Shown: piece by piece, positions 15,178-23,949 of the stretch
Layout of the letters: every line of letters starts with the position of its first letter
How positions within the stretch are numbered: the stretch's first letter is position 1
Assembly (NCBI GenBank): GCA_019419455.1
Contig: DXZW01000033.1
Coordinates: 1 to 36,052 of the forward strand
Length of the DNA stretch: 36,052 nt
From: Collinsella sp.
Lineage (GTDB): Bacteria; Actinomycetota; Coriobacteriia; Coriobacteriales; Coriobacteriaceae
Reading direction: 5' to 3'
Position numbers and translations under genes: made by a program
Notes under the pieces: generated by a model
The model's database searches: none
Told to the model about the DNA's origin: nothing
Seen by the model: only the letters and a program-made list of their open reading frames with translations

Positions 15178-17094
15178 CTAGGCGCGCTCCTCGATAGCAC
15201 CGTTTCTATATGCATCGAGCAGCTGGCGCAGGTCCTGGATCTGGCTGCGGATCTTGGCACCGGAATCGGTGTCGCTCACCATGCGGCGACGGTCGGCCTC
15301 GTCAAAGCGGTTGGTCTCGCTTTCGATATCGACGTTGCGGGTGAGTGCCTCGGCAACCGTCGTAAAGGCCCGGTGCGACTTGAGGCGGCAGCCGCGCGAG
15401 CTCGAGATGAGCGTATAGCCGGCGATACCCGTCTTGGGATGGTAAGCGCGGCAGAAGCCGCCATCGATGACCAGCAGCTTGCCCTCGGCGCGGATGGGCT
15501 GCTCGCCCTTGGTGGTTTTAACGGGCGTGTGGCCGTTGATGATGTGGCCGGTCGGTGAACATGCCATGGGCGTGACGCCAAACTCGCGCATGATGTCGTC
15601 GCAGACCGAGGGCGACTTGGTAAGCGTAAAGTACGGGTCCATCGGCTCGACCCAGGTGCTCTTATCGGCGATATAGGCGCGCTCAAAGGTACGCACCAGG
15701 CGTCCGCTGGCGGGTGAGTTAAAGCCAATCCACAGGTACCACATCCAGTCGAGAGCGTCGCGGTCGCCCACACGCCAGGCGCGGCGGGCGATGTAGTCGC
15801 AAAAATCGAGATAATCGCGGCCAGTGTGCCAGGTGCCCAGGCAGTTCATGCTGCTAAAGGTGCCGTCTTCGTTGAGTGGCACGCAGCCATGGAACAGCAG
15901 GTTGCCGTTGGCAACCTTGTACATCGAGCCGTGGGAATAGAGGAAATCGATATGGCGATGCAGGTGATCGGCGGTGACAAACTCGGACACGAGCTTGTCG
16001 ATGATGTGCTGCTCCTGAGACGTGAGCGTATAGGGGTCCGCCGGGTCGACGGTGGGGAAGTCGTTGGTCGTGAGCGGCCACACGCTGCCGTCGGCGAGCG
16101 TGACCGTGCCGGTGTCGTGTTCGATCTTGTCGAGTAACAGGCGGTCGGTCATGTCGAACTCGGGATGGCGCTGGATAATCTGGCCCTCGAGCTTAAAGAG
16201 CAGCACGTTGATGGCCTTGATCAGCGGGGTGATGGACTCGCCGGCGGTGTAGGTGGCATCAGCAAAGGCGACAAGTTCACGCAGCGAGATGCCGTAGTCG
16301 TTCTCCAGGATCTCGTAGTTGTCGTAGCGTAGGTTGTTGCGCAGCACCGTGGCGATGCAGGCAGGTTCACCGGCCGCAGCGCCCATCCACAGCAGGTCGT
16401 GGTTGCCCCACTGGATGTCGAGTGAATGGTAGGTGAGCAGGCGGTCCATAATCTTGGCCGCGCCGCCACCGCGGTCGAAGATATCGCCCACCAGGTGCAG
16501 GTGGTCGACGGCCAGGCGCTTGATGAGCGAGGCGAGCGACTCGATAAAGTCGTCGGCGCTGGCGGTCTCTAGGATGGACTCCACGATGCGCTCGTGATAG
16601 CGCACGCGATAGTTGTTCTCGTCCGGATGCGTGTGTAGCAGCTCGTCGATGATGTAGGCGTAATCGCGTGGGATGGCCTTACGCACCTTGGAGCGCGTAT
16701 AGCGGCTCGAAAGCGAGCGGGCGACCATGATGAGCTGGTCAAGCATCGTCTTGTACCAGGTGGGCGAGTCCTCGCGCTGGCTGCGGACCAGCTCGATCTT
16801 CTCGCGCGGGTAGTAGATGAGCGTGCACAGCTCGCCCTTCTCGTCAAAGGAGAGCGTTTCGCCAAAGATTTCGTCGACATGCTCGCGCACGACGCCCGAG
16901 CAGTTGTTGAGGATGTGCATAAAGGCTTCGTACTCGCCATGCACGTCGCTCATAAAATGCTCAGTGCCTTTGGGCAGGTTGAGGATGGCCGAGAGGTTGA
17001 TGATCTCGGTAAACGCGGATTGCTCGGTGGGAAACTGTCTCGACAGCAGGCGCAGATACTTGAAGTCTTGCGGATTGCGATCGAATGCGACCAT
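15178..17094 (-). CDS. fbp: Fructose-1,6-bisphosphatase class III
   Basis: A 638-residue class III FBPase, the Firmicutes-type enzyme of about 640-670 residues. It hydrolyses fructose-1,6-bisphosphate in gluconeogenesis. Metallophosphatase-type motifs are clear: HFMSDVHGEYEAF near the N-terminus, LVGDIFDRGG, WGNHDLLWMGA, and INGHTPVKTTKGEQPI near the C-terminus. GGAAGGTG six bases before the ATG at 17094 supports the start. The leader contains a perfect 10-bp inverted repeat that may be an operator. Two GtrA-family genes follow on the same strand. Nothing unusual is seen in the catalytic motifs. Confidence 0.95.
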   Translation of the reverse strand: MVAFDRNPQDFKYLRLLSRQFPTEQSAFTEIINLSAILNLPKGTEHFMSDVHGEYEAFMHILNNCSGVVREHVDEIFGETLSFDEKGELCTLIYYPREKIELVRSQREDSPTWYKTMLDQLIMVARSLSSRYTRSKVRKAIPRDYAYIIDELLHTHPDENNYRVRYHERIVESILETASADDFIESLASLIKRLAVDHLHLVGDIFDRGGGAAKIMDRLLTYHSLDIQWGNHDLLWMGAAAGEPACIATVLRNNLRYDNYEILENDYGISLRELVAFADATYTAGESITPLIKAINVLLFKLEGQIIQRHPEFDMTDRLLLDKIEHDTGTVTLADGSVWPLTTNDFPTVDPADPYTLTSQEQHIIDKLVSEFVTADHLHRHIDFLYSHGSMYKVANGNLLFHGCVPLNEDGTFSSMNCLGTWHTGRDYLDFCDYIARRAWRVGDRDALDWMWYLWIGFNSPASGRLVRTFERAYIADKSTWVEPMDPYFTLTKSPSVCDDIMREFGVTPMACSPTGHIINGHTPVKTTKGEQPIRAEGKLLVIDGGFCRAYHPKTGIAGYTLISSSRGCRLKSHRAFTTVAEALTRNVDIESETNRFDEADRRRMVSDTDSGAKIRSQIQDLRQLLDAYRNGAIEERA

Positions 17095-17121
17095 GAAACA
17101 CCTTCCGATAGGGCTGGTAAA

Positions 17122-17151
17122 ACTGATAAACAGCGTAAAACGTTTATCAGT
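17122..17151 (-). promoter_or_regulatory. Inverted repeat upstream of fbp, candidate operator
   Basis: ACTGATAAAC (17122-17131) and GTTTATCAGT (17142-17151) are perfect inverted repeats with a 10-base spacer, 28-57 bases upstream of the fbp start. The symmetry and position suit a repressor or activator site for gluconeogenesis control. A CATACT -10-like box overlaps it on the minus strand. It could also form an RNA hairpin in the leader. Confidence 0.5.
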
Positions 17152-17414
17152 ATGCGCCGCTTTTGTTTCGATTGGGGATGGGCGGCCGAATTGTTAGCCG
17201 AACGGTTTGGTAAATCGATTTAGTGGAGGTAGATATGGCGGTTGAGTGGAGACGATAGAGGGTGTTTTCTCAGATATTTATGCGTGGGGTCGGTGGAAAC
17301 GATGGTGGTAAAGATGTTCGCTATTTTTGGTTCGATTTGGTAAATAGTGGACATATGTACCGTATGTAGGCTCACTGTGCGATAATTTGCGCAGCAATGA
17401 GTAAGGAGCCTCAT
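17152..17414. other. Intergenic region between fbp and degV
   Basis: About 260 bases with divergent leaders. Two similar segments (TTTGGTAAAT then AGTGGA) occur at about 17209-17226 and 17336-17350. No credible gene is seen. The promoter for the degV gene should lie near 17340-17395 but I cannot place it with confidence. Confidence 0.3.
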
Positions 17415-18306
17415 ATGAGTGATTTTGTCCTGACCTGTGAATCCGCCGCCGATCGAACTCGGGAGTTCTTTGAATCGCGCAATATCCCTGTCGTGTGTTT
17501 TCATTACGAGATCGACGATGTTGTCTATACGGACGATCTGTATCAGTCGATTACGCCGGACGAGTTTTTTTGCCCAGATTGCCGCAGGCGCCATGCCCAA
17601 GACGTCTCAGGTGAGCGTGGGTGAGTACGAGGAGTTTTGGGAGCCGCTTGTTGCCGAGGGTAAAGACGTGCTGCACCTGACGTTGTCGTCGGGTATTTCG
17701 GGTACGTATGGCTCGGCTTGCGTTGCGGCGCAGATGCTCGCGGATCGCTATCCCCAGGGCGGCAAGGTGCGCGTCATCGATTCGCTGGCGGCGTCTTCGG
17801 GCTTTGGCCTGCTGGCGGAATGTGCCGCCGACGTGCGCGATAGCGGGGCTTCACTCGACGAGACGGCTGCCTGGATCGAGGAGCACAAGCTCAACCTGCA
17901 CCACTGGTTCTTCTCGACCGATCTGTCGAGCTACCTGCGCGGCGGTCGCATTTCGGCTGCGAGCGCGATCATCGGCACGGCGCTTAAGATTTGCCCGCTT
18001 ATGACGGTCGATTGCGAAGGTGGGCTGTCGCCACGTGAGAAGATTCGCACTAAGAAGCGCGCGATTTCCGAGATGGCTAAGACCATGATGGCACACATGC
18101 AGGACGGTGCGGATTATTCGGGTAAGTGCGTCATGTCGCACTCGGCGTGCCGCGAGGATGCCGAGGCAGTTGCGGCGCTGATCGAGGAACAGATTCCGCA
18201 GCTTAAAGGCAAGATTGAGATCAATAACATCGGTACTCTGATTGGCTCGCATACCGGACCTGGCACGGTGGCGCTCTTCTTTATGGGCGACAAACGCGTG
18301 GATTAA
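17415..18306 (+). pseudogene. DegV-family fatty-acid-binding protein, frameshifted at a T7 run
   Basis: DegV-family proteins bind fatty acids and present them to fatty acid kinase (FakB role). The ATG at 17415 is supported by AAGGAG seven bases upstream and gives MSDFVLTCESAAD. The reading frame is lost at a run of seven T (17565-17571). With six T the protein continues as DEFFAQIAAGAMPKTSQVS, the typical DegV segment, for a total of 296 residues. The remainder is intact, with SSGISGTYGSA, the D-S-L region and RGGRIS. No other lesion is seen, so a sequencing indel, a recent mutation or slippage are all possible. A second, intact DegV gene lies at 32286-33146. Confidence 0.85.
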
Positions 18307-18347
18307 TTTGCCCCACCACATCGCTGCATGATTGCTCAAACGAAAAC

Positions 18348-18375
18348 GGCCCGCCTCACGTTTGTGGGGCGGGCC
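18348..18375 (-). terminator. Terminator between convergent degV and TIM-barrel genes
   Basis: A 12-bp stem with one mismatch (18348-18359 with 18364-18375) and a GTTT loop. On the minus strand it is followed by GTTTTCGTTT, ending the TIM-barrel gene transcript. On the plus strand the tail is weaker, but it may still serve the degV gene. Confidence 0.75.
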
Positions 18376-18387
18376 TTGCTGTTGGGG

Positions 18388-19479
18388 TTAGCGTTTCTTT
18401 CCGCGGAAGAAGAAGCCGTGCAGTGACGGCTTGAGGCCGCGGTTGGCGCGATGCTCCTCGACGCGCTCGTGGATCGAAGCGACGCGCTCGATGACTTCGT
18501 CGGGAATCGGCACGTCGGGATTCATGTTCTCGACCTGGCTGACCTCGGCGGCGGAGACCTGGTCGATAATGGGCACATCGTCGTGCGAGATGACAGGTGT
18601 GGCGTCTTCCTTCATCTTGCGATAACGCTGCATCATGTCGGTCTGTAGCTGCTGGGCCGAAGGCGGCGTCCAGATGATGGCGTTGGCGCCGGCGGCGATG
18701 GTTTCACGGATGCTCTCGGACGTCTTGCCGCCCGGCGCGATGAGCGGCAGGTTGGGATAGTGCTTGCGCAGCTCGCGTAGGACCTGGGGCGTGTTCTTGC
18801 CGGCGGCGATGTTGAGAATCTTGGCTCCAGCGCGCACCTTGGCGTGGGCATCGTCGTCGCAGCGAACGACCGTAGCGATGACGGGGATGTCGGCAATGTT
18901 AGTGATGTGCTCGACCATTTCGGCGGTGGCGGGGGAGTTGACCACACAGCCCGCCGCGCCCTGCATCTCGGAGACGGCTGCCATCTGAACGGAGCGCTTG
19001 CCGGTGGTAGTGCCACCGCCCACGCCTACGAAGACCGGGCACTCGGCGACGGTCAGCAGCGCCTGCGTAATGGCGGGCTGCGGCGTGAAGGGGTAAACGG
19101 CAAAGACGGCATCGGCGTTGGAGTTGCGGATGACCGCGACGTCGGTGGTGTAGATGAGCGATTTGATACGACGGCCGAAGAGCGTGAAGCCGCTGGCCTC
19201 CTCGATCTCGTCAGGCATGCGAAGGGCCGCCTTGCGCAGGCGCCCGTCGATGGGCAGCGGCTCCATGGGAAGCAGTCCGTTGGGGGTCACGGCTACCTGG
19301 GGTTCGGTGAACTCGTCTGCGAGCTCGACCTCGGAGAAATCGACCGAGGCGACAATGTCCTCGTGAACCTCGGCGGGCACATCGATGGGGGCTTGGTCGT
19401 TTGCCGCGGCAGGCGTGTCGAAAGAGCTGGTGCCGACGAAGGCGTCGACGCGCTCATTTAGATCGTTGAGGGTATCCAT
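18388..19479 (-). CDS. Predicted TIM-barrel protein with acidic N-terminal extension
   Basis: A 363-residue protein. Residues 1-80 are acidic and probably disordered. Residues about 100-290 alternate strands and helices like a phosphate-binding TIM barrel of the ribulose-phosphate/KDPG-aldolase type: ECPVFVGVGGGTTTGKR, GCVVNSPATAEMV, DIPVIATVV, GAKILNIAAGKNTP, LPLIAPGGKTSESI and GANAIIWTPP mark successive strands. A basic tail (FFFRGKKR) ends the protein. Conserved glycine loops suggest a bound phosphorylated ligand, but I cannot name a substrate. It stands alone, convergent with the degV gene. Automatic annotations of relatives as a hydrolase should be treated cautiously. Confidence 0.7.
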   Translation of the reverse strand: MDTLNDLNERVDAFVGTSSFDTPAAANDQAPIDVPAEVHEDIVASVDFSEVELADEFTEPQVAVTPNGLLPMEPLPIDGRLRKAALRMPDEIEEASGFTLFGRRIKSLIYTTDVAVIRNSNADAVFAVYPFTPQPAITQALLTVAECPVFVGVGGGTTTGKRSVQMAAVSEMQGAAGCVVNSPATAEMVEHITNIADIPVIATVVRCDDDAHAKVRAGAKILNIAAGKNTPQVLRELRKHYPNLPLIAPGGKTSESIRETIAAGANAIIWTPPSAQQLQTDMMQRYRKMKEDATPVISHDDVPIIDQVSAAEVSQVENMNPDVPIPDEVIERVASIHERVEEHRANRGLKPSLHGFFFRGKKR

Positions 19480-19670
19480 GGAAGCTCGATTCTATGTGAT
19501 GACGGCCGGCGCGATGCAGCCGGAATTGCGAATGCTAAATCGTTTGACGAGTTGATTTTTCCCCGCCGCGCCATCCGTTAGACCGAAGGACCGGCGAACG
19601 TGAAGGAGCTGTGGTGGCGGGGATCGAGGTGCTATCTTGAAAGTCCCGTTTAAAAGAGAGGTGACGCGGT

Positions 19671-19841
19671 ATGGAATTGACAGCAATGTTTGGCTCGATT
19701 GGCCTGTGTGTAGGCGCAATCGTTGCCGCCGCGGTTATCTACTTTGTGGTCACGGCCATTAAGGGCAAAAGGGCCGAACGCAAGGAGCGCGCGATGCTTA
19801 AACAGCATCGCGACCAGCAGGGCAAACGCGCACGGAGATAG
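19671..19841 (+). CDS. Small single-pass membrane protein, 56 residues
   Basis: An ATG at 19671 with AGAGAGG ten bases upstream opens a 56-residue frame ending at 19841. It encodes a single hydrophobic helix (residues about 10-27, including IGLCVGAIVAAAVIYFVV) followed by a strongly basic tail rich in Lys, Arg and Gln. The topology is probably N-out, C-in with the basic tail in the cytoplasm. No homologous family is recognised. It sits between two minus-strand genes and is convergent with the RNA methyltransferase gene, only 24 bases away. Confidence 0.6.
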   Translation: MELTAMFGSIGLCVGAIVAAAVIYFVVTAIKGKRAERKERAMLKQHRDQQGKRARR

Positions 19842-19865
19842 ATTGTTGAGCTTTGGATCCGTGCG

Positions 19866-20969
19866 CTAGCTGCGTTTTCTGATCAGGGCAATGTAGAAGC
19901 CCTCAAATTCGCGGCTGGGCGGAATGGTGAGCGTGCCGGGCATGCCGTTGGTGATGGCCGATACCTGACCCGCGGCGATTGCCTCGGTCAGGGCGTTGGA
20001 CTCGATGCGCGGCTCCTCGCCAGCTTCCTGGGCGCGGCGTGCCTCACTTTCGCTTGGCGTGCCGTCGAGGGGGATGAGCTCGCAGTCCATATGCTTGTCG
20101 AGGGCCTCTTGCAGGGCGTCCTCGTTTTCCTGCGGCAAGATCGAACAAGTCGAATAGACGAGCGTGCCGCCCGGTTTGAGGGCTCCCATGGCGCGGTCCA
20201 GAAGTGCTCGCTGCGAGCGGGCGCACTTGCTCAGCAACTGCTCGGTGAGGCCGCGCAGACTCTTCTCGTTGCCGCTGATGACGGTGCCCGTGCCGGTGCA
20301 GGGAGCGTCGAGCAGGATGCGGTCAAAGCGGAAGAACTCGTCGAGCTCGCGTGCGTCGATGCGCATGACGGGCACGTTTTTTGCGCCTTGGCGGTGGAGG
20401 TTGGCTTCGAGCTTCTCGGCGCGGGGAATGCTCATCTCGCAGGCGGTGAGGTGTGCCTGGCCCTGGGTGAGGGCGGCGATCTGCGTCGTCTTGCCGCCAG
20501 GGGCTGCGCACATGTCCAGGATGTCCTCGCCTGCCTGGGCGCCCAACACCAAAGGCGGCATCATGGACGACAGGCTCTGTAGGTAGATCTTGCCGTCGCG
20601 GTAGATGTCGAGATCCCACAGATCGGAAACCTGGGCCTCGGGCAGGATAAAGGCGTCTGGGTACCAGGCGACGGGGTTGTGGGCGATGCCGGCGGCATCG
20701 AGCGCCGCAGCGATGTCCTCGGCGGTCGCCCTGAGCGTGTTGGCGCGCAGTGTGACCGGGCGTGTGGCCGCGGCGCCGAAGCCCTCGATCATGAGCTCGG
20801 CATCGGCGGGCGCATAGGCGCCGGCGACCGTGTCGACCATAAAGCGTGGCAGGTCGGCAGCGCAGGGAAGGGCGGCAAGCTGGTCGGAAAGCTCGGTAGC
20901 AGCAAACTGCCTAAGCTTGAGCTCGGCCTTGACCTGCTTTTTTTGCTTACGACGACGCGGCTTGGACAT
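19866..20969 (-). CDS. RsmB/NOP-family rRNA (cytosine-C5) methyltransferase
   Basis: A 367-residue SAM-dependent RNA m5C methyltransferase of the NOL1/NOP2/Sun family. SAM motif DMCAAPGGKTTQIAAL, the catalytic-release motif DAPCTGTGTV and the nucleophile motif STCSILPQENE are all present. A basic N-terminus (KPRRRKQKKQ) probably binds RNA. GGAAGGA upstream supports the start. The protein is shorter than E. coli RsmF and lacks an obvious PUA domain, though the last 60 residues, ending with EGFYIALIRK, form the expected terminal strand. The target nucleotide cannot be read from sequence. It lies next to the methionyl-tRNA synthetase gene on the same strand, with a 59-base gap. Confidence 0.9.
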   Translation of the reverse strand: MSKPRRRKQKKQVKAELKLRQFAATELSDQLAALPCAADLPRFMVDTVAGAYAPADAELMIEGFGAAATRPVTLRANTLRATAEDIAAALDAAGIAHNPVAWYPDAFILPEAQVSDLWDLDIYRDGKIYLQSLSSMMPPLVLGAQAGEDILDMCAAPGGKTTQIAALTQGQAHLTACEMSIPRAEKLEANLHRQGAKNVPVMRIDARELDEFFRFDRILLDAPCTGTGTVISGNEKSLRGLTEQLLSKCARSQRALLDRAMGALKPGGTLVYSTCSILPQENEDALQEALDKHMDCELIPLDGTPSESEARRAQEAGEEPRIESNALTEAIAAGQVSAITNGMPGTLTIPPSREFEGFYIALIRKRS

Positions 20970-21028
20970 CCGTCTTTCCTTCCCATCCCAAATTGACTAC
21001 TTTCCGGGCACGCCGCTGCTGGCGTGCT

Positions 21029-23179
21029 TTAGTACTGGCTCTCGTGCTTGCTAAAGAAGTCGAAGCGCGGGGGCAGCGGCTTCACGCGGTGCTCGCCGGG
21101 CTTCTCGCCCAGGATCTCCACGAACTCGTCCGTGGAGGCAAAGATGTTATCCCAGCTAAAGAAAGCGACCGGGTCGACGTCGAAGTACTCGCAGATGAGC
21201 TCGCAGCCGGCCGGCACAATACCGTGCATCAGGACGGTCGCCACGCGCAGCTCGGTAAAGGCGTCGACAAGGGCCTGCGTCATCGCGGCATTGGCCGGCT
21301 CGCCCTCGAGCTTGTTGGCGGCCTTGGAGGCGTCGCTCCAGCGCTTGTTGGCGGCGCGCAGGTAGTCGTCGCACACGGCAAGCGCGCGGTGCGTCTCGAA
21401 CTTGTACATGGCCTGCTCAAAGGCGAGGGCTGCCTGCTGGGCGGCTTCGACCACGGTGTCAGAAGCGGCACCGGCGGGGATGCAGCCGTTGCGGTAGGGG
21501 CTCTCGTCGCCTTCCTTGACGGCGACGCCGTAGAAGCAGCTGCGGGCCAGACGGTTGAACACGCCGGTCAGCAGCGCGCTCTCCTTAAGGGCCGGGTCGA
21601 TAACGCGCTTGTCGTCGCAGGCGCGTACCTCGTTGCCGTCCTTGTCCTTGCCGGTCACACGCGTGTCGTATGCCTTGGGGCTAAAGCTCACCGGCTTTTC
21701 GGATAGGCCGAGCGACAGCCAGTGCGCGCGCATCTGCTCGCAGGTGTAGTGGTTGAGCAGGTCGTCTGCCGGCGGGGGAGGCGTCTGCGAGGACGAGCTG
21801 GCCTTTTTGCCCATGTAGAGCAGGTGGTAGCAGGCGCTGACGGTGCTCTGCGTGAGGTCCCAGCCCAGGGCCTCCCACATGGCGGTCTGCGCGATGCAGT
21901 AGAAATAGATGTTGTCCTGACCGATGAACTGGTAAATCTGAGCGTCGTCAGAGCACCACCAGTCGCGCCAGTCGAGCGAGCTGTGCTGGTAGGTGGGTGG
22001 GGGCACCTGCGTGGAGTCGGCGGCGGGCTCGCCCATGAGGGCGGCATCCTGGGCGGCGACGCCCTCGGTCACGCCGGCGGCCTTGGCATCGCGCGCGAGC
22101 ACGGTACGCGTATAGCTGATGGGCGCCCACAGGCTCTCGGGCCAGCACCAGCAGGTGACGTCGGAGACGCCATCGACCTCGGGCACCGGAACGCCCCAGT
22201 CGATGTTGCCGGTGATGCGGAAGGGCACGAGTGCCTTGCCGCTGCGGAAGCGCACGCCACCGTTGGCGAGCACCGCGTGGGCGTCGTCGCGCTCCTTCCA
22301 GCTGGGGAAGGTGACGGTAAAGCTGCTCTTGTTGCCCTCGGGCTCCAGCACGGTGTGCTCGGGGAGCTGGTCCTCGACGGCATCGAAGGCCTCGCGGAAC
22401 TTGTTCTGGATGTAGAGCTGAGCCGGCAGCAGCCACTCCTCCATGGTCTTGGAGACCACGGAGCGAACCTGCGGGTTCTGGGCGAGCTTGGCGGTGTAGG
22501 TCTTCATAAAGTCGAGGTAGGCCGGCAGGTCAAAGTAGAGATTGTCGACCGGGCGCAGCTCGGGCACCTCGCCGGTGAGCTGGCTCTTGGGCGCGATGAG
22601 CTCCTCGGGCTCAAACTGGTGGCCCAGATCGCACTCGTCGGCATAAGCCTTCTCGGACTTGCAGCCCTGGATGGGGCAGCGGCCGATGACCTGGCGGCCG
22701 TTGAGGAACGTGCCGGCCTTGGCATCGTAGAACTGCAGCGTGGAGCGCTTGGAGATGGTGCCCTGCTCGTGCAGGCGCTCGATAATCTCGGCAGTCACCT
22801 CGTTGTGGATCTGGGCCGCCGGCTCAAGGCCCGAGCCGCCGTAGATGTCGCAGCTGATGTTGTAGTTGTTGAGGGTCGCGGCCTGGCGGGAGTGATTGGA
22901 CTCGACATACTCGCCGATGGACTTGTCGTAGCCCTCGTTCTCCTTGAGCTTGCGGTAGCTCTCCATGATGGGCGAACCGTAGCAGTCGGTGCCCGAGGTG
23001 AAGATGACGTTTTCGCGGCCCAGGCGGTCGCGCAGGAAGCGGGCGAAGAAGTCGGCCGGGACAAAGACGCCGCCGACGTGGCCAAAGTGCAGACCCTTGT
23101 TGCCGTAGGGCTCGCCGGCGGTAACGATGGCGCGGCGCGGCCAGCTGGGACGGTCGTTCATGGAGTATTTGGATGCCAT
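21029..23179 (-). CDS. metG: Methionyl-tRNA synthetase family protein with divergent KMSKS
   Basis: A 716-residue class I aminoacyl-tRNA synthetase most like MetRS. The ATG at 23179 is supported by AAGGAG immediately upstream; the longer frame to 23263 is not needed. Motifs: AGEPYGNKGLHFGHVGG (HIGH equivalent HFGH), GTDCYGSPI, a knuckle with CPIQGC and DECDLGHQ, W-rich CWCWPESLW, and FIGQDNIYFYC. The C-terminal anticodon-binding helices are present. The KMSKS position reads KKASSSSQ, so the second lysine is replaced by serine, as in some class I enzymes with KMSSS-type loops. It charges tRNA-Met if active. It could be the housekeeping enzyme or a divergent paralogue; no other metG is in view. 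Confidence 0.8.
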   Translation of the reverse strand: MASKYSMNDRPSWPRRAIVTAGEPYGNKGLHFGHVGGVFVPADFFARFLRDRLGRENVIFTSGTDCYGSPIMESYRKLKENEGYDKSIGEYVESNHSRQAATLNNYNISCDIYGGSGLEPAAQIHNEVTAEIIERLHEQGTISKRSTLQFYDAKAGTFLNGRQVIGRCPIQGCKSEKAYADECDLGHQFEPEELIAPKSQLTGEVPELRPVDNLYFDLPAYLDFMKTYTAKLAQNPQVRSVVSKTMEEWLLPAQLYIQNKFREAFDAVEDQLPEHTVLEPEGNKSSFTVTFPSWKERDDAHAVLANGGVRFRSGKALVPFRITGNIDWGVPVPEVDGVSDVTCWCWPESLWAPISYTRTVLARDAKAAGVTEGVAAQDAALMGEPAADSTQVPPPTYQHSSLDWRDWWCSDDAQIYQFIGQDNIYFYCIAQTAMWEALGWDLTQSTVSACYHLLYMGKKASSSSQTPPPPADDLLNHYTCEQMRAHWLSLGLSEKPVSFSPKAYDTRVTGKDKDGNEVRACDDKRVIDPALKESALLTGVFNRLARSCFYGVAVKEGDESPYRNGCIPAGAASDTVVEAAQQAALAFEQAMYKFETHRALAVCDDYLRAANKRWSDASKAANKLEGEPANAAMTQALVDAFTELRVATVLMHGIVPAGCELICEYFDVDPVAFFSWDNIFASTDEFVEILGEKPGEHRVKPLPPRFDFFSKHESQY

Positions 23180-23312
23180 GGGACTCCTTCGCATATAGGT
23201 AAGAGCGCGGCCGGGCACGGGGTTCGGCGGCGCGGTGGTCAATTCGTGCATATCGTTCGACATTATCGCACATGCGGGCGGGTGCGTGGCAGGGGCGCTA
23301 TCCTAAGATGCT

Positions 23313-23882
23313 ATGAATGAGATTTCCAACATACATGCGTTTGAGGACGAGGATTTTCTACACGCTTGCTTCGTGTGGGGGATGGCCGTGATCGCGGTGT
23401 TTGCCGTGTGCCTGGTGCCGGTGTTTATGCTGTTGGGCGGGCCTGCGGACTTGGACGCGGCTGAGGCGGGCGGCTGGATGGCTGTCGTGGGCTGGATAGT
23501 CGGCTTGGCTGCGGTCTCAATGGCATCGTTTGCCGTGCACGAGCTGGTGCATGCGGTGTTTTTTAAGCTGCTGGCGCCTGCGGGCGCGCAGGTGACCTTT
23601 GGGGCGAATCGCGAGACGGCGATGATCTATGCCTGCGCCGAGGGCGTTGTGTATTCGCGCCGGCGGTACATGGCGGTTTGCCTGGCGCCGACGGTTGTTG
23701 TGACGACAGCATTTGCCCTGGGGTTTGCGTTTTCGGACTATCCGCTGCTGTGCTACCTGGCGGCTGGTCTGCACTTGTCGGGCTGTGTGGGTGATTGGTA
23801 TTACGTGCGGACCATTCTGCGCGACCGCCGTATCGTCGCCTGCGAGGATACGTCCTTTGGCGTGCGCTTTTTCGCAAAGTAG
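23313..23882 (+). CDS. DUF3267-type membrane protein with HExxH motif
   Basis: A 189-residue membrane protein with about four hydrophobic segments. The sequence HELVHAVFFKLL near residues 74-85 matches the HExxH zinc motif of DUF3267 putative zincins, and a later D (GDWYYV) could provide the third ligand as in related site-2-like proteases. It probably acts in the membrane as a metallopeptidase, or is a degenerate relative. The start at 23313 lacks a strong ribosome binding site and is divergent from metG, with about 130 bases between. It precedes queH on the same strand with a 67-base gap but has no obvious link to queuosine synthesis. Confidence 0.75.
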   Translation: MNEISNIHAFEDEDFLHACFVWGMAVIAVFAVCLVPVFMLLGGPADLDAAEAGGWMAVVGWIVGLAAVSMASFAVHELVHAVFFKLLAPAGAQVTFGANRETAMIYACAEGVVYSRRRYMAVCLAPTVVVTTAFALGFAFSDYPLLCYLAAGLHLSGCVGDWYYVRTILRDRRIVACEDTSFGVRFFAK

Positions 23883-23949
23883 TCTTTTTGGGACGGGGCT
23901 ATTTTAGCTGCCATGATGTCGGGGTGAGTTTTCTGGGACGGGGATGTCG

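Noticed and set aside
17565..17571. Programmed ribosomal frameshift in degV at the T7 run
   Set aside because: No downstream pseudoknot or stimulatory site is evident and DegV proteins are not known to use frameshifting; an indel is simpler.
23883..23949. Direct repeat TGGGACGGGG before queH as an operator
   Set aside because: The two copies are short and one overlaps the queH ribosome binding region; they look more like a fragment of a dispersed repeat, and evidence is too thin for a regulatory call.
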